DNA of 64,000 bases, taken from NCBI GenBank assembly GCA_937959115.1, contig CALGAW010000035.1:1-64000 (forward strand), read 5' to 3'. Source of the DNA: an uncultured Saprospiraceae bacterium (GTDB taxonomy: Bacteria > Bacteroidota > Bacteroidia > Chitinophagales > Saprospiraceae). The stretch's first letter is position 1, and every line of letters starts with the position of its first letter. A model generated the notes under the pieces. The model saw only the letters and a list, made by a program, of their open reading frames with translations, made no database searches and had not been told where the DNA came from. Shown piece after piece: positions 17,207 to 26,174 of the stretch. Position numbers and translations under genes: made by a program.

Positions 17207-20200
17207 ATGAATCGTTATTGTTTAATCATTCTACTCCTACTTTCCACATTAAGACTATTGGCTAATCCATATTATGTAGCACTAAATGGAAGCAACAGTC
17301 TTTCAACAGACATCAATAATCCTGGAGCGATTGAATTTGCTTTTGACAATGCTCCTACTGGCTCAACGGTCTATGTTAAAGCGGGAAACTATGGTGCGTT
17401 GAATCTACAAGTTGTCAATTCAGGAACAACGTTTATTGGATACACAAATACACCTGGAGATTTGACTGCAGCCAATATGCCTGATTCTCTTGACACTTAT
17501 CTCGCCAATAACTATGAAGCGGTCTATCCAACCCTAGAAAGCAATCGAGTAACAGGAGGAATAGCTATTCGTTTAGTCAGTGGCAACTCTAATGTGACGG
17601 TGAAAAATTTTTACATTCATAATTATACCTACGCTTGTTCGATGGTGGGAAGCGATAACACATTTGAACAAATCCTAGCAGACGGTTTTGGAGATGTGAC
17701 CAACTCATACCACGGGAAAGGGTTCATCGTTTACGGAAATAACAATACAATTCGACACAGCATGATGATTAATGCTGCAGCTGAAGGAATTACGATTAAG
17801 GGAAACAATAACCTATTAGAACATACAAAAGTCTACTGTGATGACGATACTGATCATGGTTCCACAGACTATTACATTCTCGTGTCTCCAAATACATCTA
17901 CCAAGGAATCAACAGGCAACATTGTCCGTAACTGTTATATTGAACGGGTTGGGAATTTGAGGCATGGAGGTCATGGATTTTGTATCACTACCTTCTACAT
18001 ACATAAGGCATGCGCTACTGGTGGAGGTTATTGCTATGATCCAAAATGGAAAGACCATGTTGCATATGGCAATACGTTTGAAAACTGTACCTCCAAGAAT
18101 GTTGCTGAGTTGACGTTGCTTAGAGGCGTTGGTGTTAAAGAAAATGACTTTAACAATTTAGTTTCCTTAGAAAATGGGTGCTTAAAAGTCGTGTCTGGTG
18201 CTCGTTTTAATCGGTTTTCTAATTGTAAAATCTACAATACCAAATATTATGACAATCCAAACACAACCTCCGTTACTTGGCAAGCAGGTGTGGCGTTTTA
18301 TGGAGCAAGTCATGGTGAAACAACTGACATGAATGTGTCAGCAAATGGGATTGGTGCCTACCCTTTTGATAATTCGGTGGCTGCTGAAGGGAATGTCTTT
18401 ACCAATTGTCTGTTTCAAAATGTAGCAGCGGGTGTTCTCCTGAGCTCCTACAGTGATTTTAGAGATCATGATGGAAATGTTGTTGATCGAGTGAATCGAA
18501 AAATTGTAAAAGATAACGTCTTTGTAAACTGTTCCTTCTTAGGATCAGACAGGGATACTGATGTGTTTATGCATTCAATGCGTGGCAATTCTGGCAACAA
18601 AATGATTAACTGTGCGATTTCCGGTTTTGAGCGATTTGAGTCCCGTTTGTTTCCAACAAGTTATACGTCATTAGCGATTGCTTGGCATGGTATTATTCAT
18701 GCAGATTTTGAATACAACCACTGTAATTTTTTTAACAATGGTTTTAATGATCAAATTCCTGAATATGGTGATCTAAATGGGTATGGAGGAAGCTTTGCTT
18801 CTGGTTGGAGTGATACATTAATTGGTAAATTCATTAGTTGTAATACAAAAATGCCAGGTTATGTTGATGAAGCCAATAATGATTATCATGTGGAGCATTG
18901 CCCTAGTTGCGGACTAATGGATAAAGGCCTGAATCAACAGGAAATGACGGCCGCTGGATATGGTGATCTGTTAACTGATCTTGAAGGGAATCCTAGAGTA
19001 CAATATGACGCAATCGACATTGGCGTTTATGAGAAAGGCGACCCGTGTGCTGGAGTTGTATTGACTCCTCAAGACTATTACGTAGCAGTTGGTGGAGCGC
19101 AACAATTGTCAACAGATATCAATAATCCAGGTGATATTGTTTATGCTTTCGCAAATGCTCCACAAGGAGCAACGGTACATATAAAAGCGGGTAACTATGG
19201 AGCGGTGAATCTTGATGTGGGACATTCTAATACTAGTTTTATTGGATATCGAGTACAGCCAGAAGATTCCTATCAAACTGCAAAACCTAAGGACTTAGCC
19301 GAATATGAGGCAAATCTATCTGGTTATGCAGCATCCTATCCTTTCATAAACAAACAAGACAGAGTGAATGGAGGTACAGGAATAAGATCATCATCTAAGA
19401 ATTGTGTTACAATTAAGAACTTTCTAATACAAAACTATAGAACTGGTGTTTCTATCGCTGGTCATAACAATACGATGGAGAATATACTAGGAGATGGTTT
19501 TGGAAATGTAAACAATTCTTACAATGGAAATGGGTATGTCATTTATGGAAGTGAGAACGAAATTAAAGATTGTTTTTTACTAAATGCTGCTGCAGAAGGA
19601 TATACTATAAAAGGAAATGGAAACTTGATTGAACACTGTCAGGCCTACTGTAATGATTCGATATCACAATACGGTTCAACAGATTACTACATCATGATCG
19701 CTATAAATTCTGGAACGAGTCAAGCAAAGTATAATACGATGCGAGATTGTTACATTGAACGAGTTGGTAGTTTGGCGCACGGAGGTCATGGGTTTTGCTT
19801 GGTAGGTTGGTACAGACATAAGAATTGCGCTTCTGGTGGAGGATATTGTTATGATCCTCAATTTGAGGATGATGAACTTAGTTATAACACAATCGAAAAT
19901 AGTACTTCAACAAATTTGGGAGAATGTGTTCTGCTTCGAGGTGTAAACACAAAGCATAATGAAATAAATAATGTAGTTTCCAACTCAAGAGGTACCTTGC
20001 ATGTGACCTGGGGAGCGAGTTATAACAAGTTTAGCAATTGCAAAATCAAAAATACCAATTACCGGAAAAGTGCCACCAGTTCTTCTATTTATTTTACTGC
20101 AGGAGTATCATTTGTGGCTACCCCATATGGAGATACCACGGATATGAATGTTCCCTATCACGCCCAAAGCGCGTATCCATGGCAACAGGACTATACAGCG

Positions 20201-21529
20201 ATTGGAAATGTATTTTCTAATTGCCTGTTCGAGCACGTTGCTGCTGGGATCTTGCTCAGTTCCTATAGTGAATTTAGAGATGCTGATGGGAATCCTATTG
20301 ATCGGATCAATCGCAAGATTATTAAGGATAATGTTTTTGTTAATTGTACATTTATCGGTCGCGATGAGCCAAATGATTGCCTGTTTTATGCAATGCGTGG
20401 GACGGAAGGGAACCAGATGATTAACTGCGTGATTACAGGTTTTGAAACGTATGAAAGTCGGTATTTTCCAACGAATAACTCTCAACCTGTCTGGGAGGTA
20501 CATGGAATTATACCAACGTTTAACACTTACAATCATTGCAACTTCTACAATAACTCATTTGATAGTCAGGTGCCTGCAAACGGTATTCTGCCTGCTCATG
20601 GTGGTATTTTGACAAATGGTTTCAATCAAACCCTTGCTGGTACTTTTATTGACTGCAATACGCTTGATCCTGGCTTTGAGGATCCAGCAAATCGTGATTT
20701 TCGCCTTAGTAACTGCGTTGGCTGTGGGACGGTTAATCTCGGCACTACATTGGCGGAGATGGAGGCGCTGGGGTTAGACGCACCGCTTGCTGATTTAGAT
20801 GGTATTCCTCGTCCGCAAGGAGCAGCCTATGATATTGGAGCCTATGAGCGTAATACTAAATCCACACTTGAGGTCTCTGCTTGGTTAGAAGGACCTTTTA
20901 ACCCCACAACGAATCTGATGCAGGATGACCTGCATCGGTTATGTCTTGTTCCTTCAGTAGATCCTTATGTGGGCACGCATCGGTTGAATCCTGATTTGCT
21001 AAATAGAACAGGGAGTGCTGCGTTGATTGACTGGGTTTGGCTAGAGCTGTATGACGATGACAATAATTTAGCATTGGTGACCAGTTCGCCTGGAGTTTTA
21101 ATGGCTGATGGCCAGATTCTCCATTCTAGTGGGCGTCCGTTTTACTTTGATCAGTCGTTCCCACTTGGTTATTACCGGTTATTGGTTCGCCATCGCAATC
21201 ACTTACCTGCATTGAGTGATGTGGCAGGGCATTTTGATAATGATGGAGACGTGGCGTATTTCGATTATCGGTTGGCGAATAGTTATGATGTCGGTGGTTT
21301 CGGCCAAAAGCAGTTGACTGGAAGCGAGTGGGGCTTGTTTGCTGGGGATGGGGCAGCGGATGCTGTTGGCTATGATATCAATGTGAATGACCGTAAGGTG
21401 TGGCATGATGATAACGGAATCTTCCTAAAGTATCATGCTGGTGATTATAATATGGATGGTGATCTGAATGGGATGGACAATGTGCTAATCAATACTAATT
21501 TTGGGGTCTATTCAGCGGTGAAGAAGTAA
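17207..21529 (+). CDS. Giant secreted protein with two tandem beta-helix domains and the shared C-terminal module
   Basis: 1440 residues; signal peptide MNRYCLIILLLLSTLRLLAN. Two full-length homologous right-handed beta-helix domains: residues ~22-615 begin YYVALNGSNSLSTDINNPG; residues ~624-1205 begin YYVAVGGAQQLSTDINNPG. Both carry NAAAEG.TIKGN.NL.EH, YIERVG.L.HGGHGFC, and an 'RHKxCA(S/T)GGGYCYDP'-like Cys-rich loop, and end ADL/TDLEG.PR.Q..A.DIG.YE. The fold and length suggest a polysaccharide lyase or epimerase (PL6- or PL-like), but I cannot assign a family. Residues 1221-1440 are the module shared with the two upstream genes, ending DINVNDRKVWHDDNG and DYNMDGDLNGMDNVLINTNFG. No T9SS sorting domain. 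Third of three consecutive genes with this ending. Confidence 0.7.
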   Translation: MNRYCLIILLLLSTLRLLANPYYVALNGSNSLSTDINNPGAIEFAFDNAPTGSTVYVKAGNYGALNLQVVNSGTTFIGYTNTPGDLTAANMPDSLDTYLANNYEAVYPTLESNRVTGGIAIRLVSGNSNVTVKNFYIHNYTYACSMVGSDNTFEQILADGFGDVTNSYHGKGFIVYGNNNTIRHSMMINAAAEGITIKGNNNLLEHTKVYCDDDTDHGSTDYYILVSPNTSTKESTGNIVRNCYIERVGNLRHGGHGFCITTFYIHKACATGGGYCYDPKWKDHVAYGNTFENCTSKNVAELTLLRGVGVKENDFNNLVSLENGCLKVVSGARFNRFSNCKIYNTKYYDNPNTTSVTWQAGVAFYGASHGETTDMNVSANGIGAYPFDNSVAAEGNVFTNCLFQNVAAGVLLSSYSDFRDHDGNVVDRVNRKIVKDNVFVNCSFLGSDRDTDVFMHSMRGNSGNKMINCAISGFERFESRLFPTSYTSLAIAWHGIIHADFEYNHCNFFNNGFNDQIPEYGDLNGYGGSFASGWSDTLIGKFISCNTKMPGYVDEANNDYHVEHCPSCGLMDKGLNQQEMTAAGYGDLLTDLEGNPRVQYDAIDIGVYEKGDPCAGVVLTPQDYYVAVGGAQQLSTDINNPGDIVYAFANAPQGATVHIKAGNYGAVNLDVGHSNTSFIGYRVQPEDSYQTAKPKDLAEYEANLSGYAASYPFINKQDRVNGGTGIRSSSKNCVTIKNFLIQNYRTGVSIAGHNNTMENILGDGFGNVNNSYNGNGYVIYGSENEIKDCFLLNAAAEGYTIKGNGNLIEHCQAYCNDSISQYGSTDYYIMIAINSGTSQAKYNTMRDCYIERVGSLAHGGHGFCLVGWYRHKNCASGGGYCYDPQFEDDELSYNTIENSTSTNLGECVLLRGVNTKHNEINNVVSNSRGTLHVTWGASYNKFSNCKIKNTNYRKSATSSSIYFTAGVSFVATPYGDTTDMNVPYHAQSAYPWQQDYTAIGNVFSNCLFEHVAAGILLSSYSEFRDADGNPIDRINRKIIKDNVFVNCTFIGRDEPNDCLFYAMRGTEGNQMINCVITGFETYESRYFPTNNSQPVWEVHGIIPTFNTYNHCNFYNNSFDSQVPANGILPAHGGILTNGFNQTLAGTFIDCNTLDPGFEDPANRDFRLSNCVGCGTVNLGTTLAEMEALGLDAPLADLDGIPRPQGAAYDIGAYERNTKSTLEVSAWLEGPFNPTTNLMQDDLHRLCLVPSVDPYVGTHRLNPDLLNRTGSAALIDWVWLELYDDDNNLALVTSSPGVLMADGQILHSSGRPFYFDQSFPLGYYRLLVRHRNHLPALSDVAGHFDNDGDVAYFDYRLANSYDVGGFGQKQLTGSEWGLFAGDGAADAVGYDINVNDRKVWHDDNGIFLKYHAGDYNMDGDLNGMDNVLINTNFGVYSAVKK
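20867..21529 (+). other. Shared C-terminal module, copy 3
   Basis: Encodes residues 1221-1440 of the duplicated beta-helix protein. It is the most divergent copy: the GQPYA.APWNY stretch is replaced, but VSAWLEGPF, IDWVWLELYDDDN, VRHRNHLPALSD, FDYRL, VGGFGQKQL (also FGQKEL in copy 2) and the DYNMDGDLNGMDN loop are kept. Confidence 0.65.
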
Positions 21530-21559
21530 GGGAATGCAGCATTAGGATTACAGGATTTA

Positions 21560-21850
21560 CTTGTTTTCTAGTCATTTGGGCTTCGTCTTCTTGCTAAACT
21601 GTCTCTATATTGGTGGATGAAAAACGCCATCCGAGTAAAATTGCCATCACTAGGTTTGCTTTTAGCCGTTAGTTTTTGTTCCGTTTCTTATTTACCCTAA
21701 AGCTTTTACAGATATTTTTGAAGAGAACCGATGATGTACGTTCGTAATAGCTTCTTAACAAAAGGGGGCGATTCAGAAAGTAATATTTATTAATATCCGA
21801 ATCAACTTTATTCCAGTATTCAATAGCATCATCAGTTAAAACACTTAGAA
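21560..21850 (-). pseudogene. Decayed fragment of a paralogue of the 482-residue helical protein
   Basis: The DNA aligns over most of its length with 26250-26520, the 3' part of the minus-strand gene at 26175-27623. Shared stretches include TTGCTAAAC, TCTCTATATTGG/TCTCTGTATTGG, TTCGTAATA.C.TCTTAA, AAGTAATATTTAT.AATATCCG and GCATCATCA. Point changes and small indels break the frame, so no product is expected. It lies just downstream of the glycanase cluster and about 4.3 kb from the intact paralogue, in the same orientation. Confidence 0.7.
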
Positions 21851-21942
21851 TTAAGTACCTTTGAATAAGAACACTTTTTAATTTGCCCTAGGTGTTTTTA
21901 GTTTAAAAGCTAAATCGCATGTATGGGAATAAACGTTACTTA

Positions 21943-23613
21943 ATGAAACATCTAATTTCCCTAGTATCCATTTATTCGCTGTTACTCCCAATCACCTTCG
22001 CACAATTAAGTCACAACAAATGCGGTACGACAATAAGCTCTTCATCATACAGCCTGCTCCAAAAACAAATCCTAGAGCCTGACTATTTAAGTACGAAACT
22101 TCAAGGAGCAATTTGCACCCTTACGGTGAAACCACATATTGTAAGAAGAACAAATGGTACTGGAGGGCTTACGATTTCTGATCTAAATACTTCTATAGCA
22201 CAATTGAACCAAGCCTACCTGCAAGTCGGTTTCCATTTTACAATGAGTACGCCAAACTACATTAACAACGACACGTATTTTAATCAGCTATTAGCCGCAT
22301 CTGTAAATGAATTCAATATGGCGAATCCCAATATAGATTCTGACTACGTAAATGTGTTTTATGCCCCAAATGCTGGATTCCTCTCTGGTGGGCAACTCTT
22401 TCCGGCTAACTGGACAAGTTTGCCACAAAACACAGCCAATCGAAACTGGATAATCATGAACAATGGATTTGCTATTGACAGTGAAACACTACCACATGAA
22501 GTCGGGCATTACTTTAACCTTTTGCACACCCATGACGAGGGTATTGCCAAAGAGCACGTTACTCGAGTCACGTCTGATAATTGTTATAATGCAAACACGG
22601 CAGGCGATTTGGTAATTGACACCCCTGCGGATCATGATTTGGCGACCTGGCCAGCTTATGGAACGCCTTACATAAACATTGATGCTGGTTGTAACTATAT
22701 CGCAAATAAATATGACAGTTGTGATCCTACGCTGCCTTATACACCAGATACTAGAAACGTAATGTCGTATGCCTATATAGATGCAGTTTCCATTGGTTGT
22801 AGGATAGACTTTTCCCAAGGACAGATAGACCGAATGGTGCATGCTTTAGATAATCTTAGACCAGAATTAACTCGAAGTTGCTCTAGTGTGCAGTGTAATA
22901 TTATTGCTTCTCCAACTACTGTTTTTGCGACGGCTAACGGAGGCAATGAAGTGACTAATATATCCACACCAAACCTAGGAGACACTTGGAATGTTAATTC
23001 TGACACTTGGATTACTCAATATCCACAATCAGGCACGGGTACTGGCCCGCTTAATTTTTATGTTACTCCGAATACTGGACCAGCAAGAACTGGCACTATT
23101 GTCATCTCCTGCGGTGGCGTCTGGCCAGGACCAGGCCCCGCGCCTTCAGCTTCAGTTACAGTTGTCCAAGAAGCGGCAAGTGTGTGTCCGGATTTATCAC
23201 CAATCTTAAATCTATTGCCTAATAATATCTTTGGTCTTTCAAACATCAATGTGGTTGCGGAGATTGCAGAAGTGAAGGGTGCGGACACAGATGGCACTGC
23301 GATCAGAGTTAGAATCCCTTCTGATCAACGATTGCTCTTTTCTTATGATCCAACTTTAACGAACATTGGATTCAATCCCGTCAATAATTCTGATTGGACC
23401 TATGTTGGTGACAATGGCTTCATACATGAGTTTAGCTACATACCTTCAGTGTTATCGGCAAATGGTAGAACTGCTTTCGGGTTTATTGGCTTATATGATC
23501 CACAATCGACTGTCGGACAAACAACGTTAACAGCTACGATTGTTCCGCTTAGTGGCGGGGAGTGTGAATTTACAAACAATACGGATGCAGAGACATTGAT
23601 TTATTTTGATTAA
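21943..23613 (+). CDS. Secreted M43-type metalloprotease with BACON-like domain
   Basis: 556 residues from the ATG at 21943 (MKHLISLVSIYSLLLPITFAQ, a good signal peptide); an ATG at 21919 would add eight residues. The zinc motif HEVGHYFNLLH is at residues ~185-195 and a later Met-turn NVMSYAY fits the pappalysin-like M43 family, metzincin-type extracellular endopeptidases. A BACON-like domain follows (CNIIASPTTVFATANGG ... ARTGTIVISCGG), often a mucin or carbohydrate-contact domain. The final ~140 residues (VVAEIAEVKGADTDGTAIRV ... GGECEFTNNTD) form a beta-sandwich of unknown role. Unlike its downstream paralogue it lacks a classic T9SS sorting domain. Confidence 0.82.
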   Translation: MKHLISLVSIYSLLLPITFAQLSHNKCGTTISSSSYSLLQKQILEPDYLSTKLQGAICTLTVKPHIVRRTNGTGGLTISDLNTSIAQLNQAYLQVGFHFTMSTPNYINNDTYFNQLLAASVNEFNMANPNIDSDYVNVFYAPNAGFLSGGQLFPANWTSLPQNTANRNWIIMNNGFAIDSETLPHEVGHYFNLLHTHDEGIAKEHVTRVTSDNCYNANTAGDLVIDTPADHDLATWPAYGTPYINIDAGCNYIANKYDSCDPTLPYTPDTRNVMSYAYIDAVSIGCRIDFSQGQIDRMVHALDNLRPELTRSCSSVQCNIIASPTTVFATANGGNEVTNISTPNLGDTWNVNSDTWITQYPQSGTGTGPLNFYVTPNTGPARTGTIVISCGGVWPGPGPAPSASVTVVQEAASVCPDLSPILNLLPNNIFGLSNINVVAEIAEVKGADTDGTAIRVRIPSDQRLLFSYDPTLTNIGFNPVNNSDWTYVGDNGFIHEFSYIPSVLSANGRTAFGFIGLYDPQSTVGQTTLTATIVPLSGGECEFTNNTDAETLIYFD

Positions 23614-23714
23614 TCAATCATAACGATTACGTTGGATTTAGATTTGTCCTTCTCTGGAATTTACAATTCGGAATGAAATTCATTAAGTCCTACCTTCAAA
23701 ATTTATTTACCAAG

Positions 23715-23742
23715 AAAGCTGTCCTTTGGGTAGCTTTTTTTT
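23715..23742 (+). terminator. Intrinsic terminator after the first M43 protease gene
   Basis: AAAGCTGTCC (23715-23724) pairs with GGGTAGCTTT (23728-23737), with two G-U pairs, followed by an unbroken T run. It lies about 100 bases after the stop. Confidence 0.75.
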
Positions 23743-23895
23743 GCCTATTCATTTTTAATTCCCAAACTGTAACATTTTATAAAAAGATTAGATAAAAGCA
23801 TGTATTTCGAACTCAAATAAACGAATAGTTCGCGGTCAAAAGGGCACCACCGTTGAAGTGTGTTATTATTTTACATCTTTAATTCTAATTAATTT

Positions 23896-26091
23896 ATGAA
23901 ACTATTTAACTCCAAGTCCCAACTTAGTCTTCTTCAAAGACAGTTCGGCAGCGTTTTAAGAAACGTGTTATTCCTTTGTTTTTTCTTTTCATCGTTTATG
24001 TCGCTTTCTGCACAAAGCAATTCGTCCTTGAACGATGATAACCAGACTCTAGGAGCAAAACAATCAGTTGAATGTTTGATGACGCTTACTCAAGATGAAT
24101 TACAAAAGATAATCGCCCGTGATGCCAAACGAGCAAAAGCAGGAATAGGAACTGCAAAAAGTATGGTGCGAAATGTCCCCGTGAAAATTCACATCGTTAG
24201 AAGATCAAATGGAACAGGAGGGTTAGCACTTGCGAATGCATTAGCTGACATCGCACAAGCAAACAATTTGTATTCTGCAGTCAATTTTAACTTTTATCAA
24301 TGTGGAACAGTAAATTACATTAATAGTAACACGTATTTTAATGGTATTACTTATTCTACGAGTGCTTCGTCCACGGAGCACCAAATGGCAAATGCTCATA
24401 AAGTTTCTGATGCACTAAATGTATTCTACTGTCCAAACACTTCTCCTTCTACAAGTTGGTCAAGTTTTCCTTCCTATTTAGGGACGAATGGGAAAGATTG
24501 GATCATCATGAAAAACACGCATTCCAACAACAGTAGTACCTTTTCACATGAAGTAGGCCATTGGTTTGATTTGTATCACACACATCAAGGAAGTGAGAAT
24601 GTAACGAGAAATTCAAGTTCTTCATGCTACAATTGCCCTACAGCGGGAGATCTATTGTGCGATACGCCTGCAGACAGAGGGACAAGTTTCACTTCTTCTT
24701 GTGGATATAGCGGAACAGCGACTAATTCTTGTGATGGTCTTGCGTATGCACCAATCCCAACAAACATTATGTCATATGCAAGCAAACCTTGCCGTACTAA
24801 CTTTACAGCAGGTCAAATTAACAGAATGCAATTGTCTTATGATAATGATCGTACTGCAATTCACAATGCAAGTTGTAGTAACATATGTTTACCTCCAACA
24901 ACGACTCAGAATTATACCAATTATATTACTTCAACCTCTGCAAGACTTAACAGTTCTGCCGCAGGAACGCACCGAGATTTCAGATATAGAGCAAGCACAA
25001 CATCTACTTGGACACAGGTGACACACACAACTGCTAGTTTCAAAAACATCTCTGGTCTAAGTCCAGGTACCACTTACTACTGGAGTAGTGCTGTTCGATG
25101 CAGCAATAATGGACTGTGGAGTGCATGGTCAGCAAATGATGTATTTACAACACCTGCTGTATGTAATGCGCCGACGACTGCTCAGAACTACACGAATAAT
25201 ATAACTTCAACTACTGCAAGACTAAACAGTTCTGCTGTAGGAACGCACCGAGATTTTCGATATAGAGCAAGTACAACATCTACTTGGACACATGTATCAC
25301 ACACAACTGCTGGTTACAAGTTCATCTCTGGTCTTACAGCTGGTACCACTTACTACTGGAGCAGTGCCGTTCGATGCAATAATGGTCAATGGAGCACTTG
25401 GTCAGCGAATGATGTGTTTACAACGCCTTTATGCAGCCCTCCTACAATTTATCAGAATTACACGACCAACATTAATAGTACCTATGCAAGGCTGAACTGT
25501 TCTGCTGCAGGGACACATCGAGATTTTCGATACAGAGCAAGCACAACATCTACTTGGACACATGTTACGCACAGCACCTCTAGTTATAGATACGTCTTTG
25601 GTCTTAGTCCCAATACAACGTATTACTGGAGTAGTGGTGTTCGATGTAACAATGGGCAATGGAGTGCTTGGTCTCCTACTGAATCGTTTAGAACACCATC
25701 TTCATTCAGCAGCGATCAAACTTCTGCAAAAGAGTTGGATCAAGTTAAAGAGGCTCAATTGTCAACAGGTGATGAGGCTCCTGGCGATTCGCCGATAGCT
25801 GTTGCGCGGAACAAAAGAACGGAAGTGATTGGACAGTCATCAGTTTCCATCGCTCCAAATCCTCAGAAAGTAGGTCTAGAGTCAATGCTGATTGTTGAAT
25901 CAATTGTCAAAGGAGAATCCGTATTAGTGATTTCTGACATTACGGGTAAAACACTAGTAAAGAAAGAGATTGTCTTGGAAGAAGGAACCAACCAAATCAA
26001 GCTAAACCGATTTGAGGAATCTGGCGTCTATTTGATCACAATTCAAACAGGGTCAGAGCTGTTAACATCAAAGTTGATTATTGCAGAGTAA
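23896..26091 (+). CDS. Secreted M43-type metalloprotease with three FN3-like repeats and T9SS sorting domain
   Basis: 731 residues. Signal peptide with a long n-region ends near SLSAQ (residue 40). Zinc motif HEVGHWFDLYH at residues 218-228 and Met-turn NIMSYAS identify an M43 (pappalysin-like) endopeptidase. Residues ~331-600 are three fibronectin-III-like repeats of ~90 residues, nearly identical around GTHRDFRYRASTTSTWT and TTYYWSS.VRC.N..WS.WS. The last ~75 residues (SIAPNPQKVG ... SDITGKTLVKKE ... GVYLITIQTGSELLTSKLI) are a T9SS type A sorting domain, so export across the outer membrane and surface attachment or release are expected. It is a paralogue of the preceding M43 gene. Confidence 0.88.
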   Translation: MKLFNSKSQLSLLQRQFGSVLRNVLFLCFFFSSFMSLSAQSNSSLNDDNQTLGAKQSVECLMTLTQDELQKIIARDAKRAKAGIGTAKSMVRNVPVKIHIVRRSNGTGGLALANALADIAQANNLYSAVNFNFYQCGTVNYINSNTYFNGITYSTSASSTEHQMANAHKVSDALNVFYCPNTSPSTSWSSFPSYLGTNGKDWIIMKNTHSNNSSTFSHEVGHWFDLYHTHQGSENVTRNSSSSCYNCPTAGDLLCDTPADRGTSFTSSCGYSGTATNSCDGLAYAPIPTNIMSYASKPCRTNFTAGQINRMQLSYDNDRTAIHNASCSNICLPPTTTQNYTNYITSTSARLNSSAAGTHRDFRYRASTTSTWTQVTHTTASFKNISGLSPGTTYYWSSAVRCSNNGLWSAWSANDVFTTPAVCNAPTTAQNYTNNITSTTARLNSSAVGTHRDFRYRASTTSTWTHVSHTTAGYKFISGLTAGTTYYWSSAVRCNNGQWSTWSANDVFTTPLCSPPTIYQNYTTNINSTYARLNCSAAGTHRDFRYRASTTSTWTHVTHSTSSYRYVFGLSPNTTYYWSSGVRCNNGQWSAWSPTESFRTPSSFSSDQTSAKELDQVKEAQLSTGDEAPGDSPIAVARNKRTEVIGQSSVSIAPNPQKVGLESMLIVESIVKGESVLVISDITGKTLVKKEIVLEEGTNQIKLNRFEESGVYLITIQTGSELLTSKLIIAE
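24886..25698 (+). repeat. Three tandem ~270-bp FN3-like repeats
   Basis: Repeat units start at 24886, 25162 and 25432, each opening with a Cys codon (C.PPT/C.APT) and ending FTTP/FRTP. Long identical stretches (for example around the GAGCAAGCACAACATC/GAGCAAGTACAACATC segment) show recent duplication or gene conversion. Confidence 0.8.
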
Positions 26092-26114
26092 GGGTTATTG
26101 TATAATATAGTATT

Positions 26115-26148
26115 GAAAGCTGTCAGTTATGGCGGCTTTCTTTATTTA
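26115..26148 (+). terminator. Intrinsic terminator after the second M43 protease gene
   Basis: GAAAGCTG (26115-26122) pairs with CGGCTTTC (26133-26140) with one G-U, followed by TTTATTTA. It lies 24 bases after the stop and before the convergent helical-protein gene. Confidence 0.7.
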
Positions 26149-26174
26149 TAGTCGATGCTCTACGTGCTTTCTAC

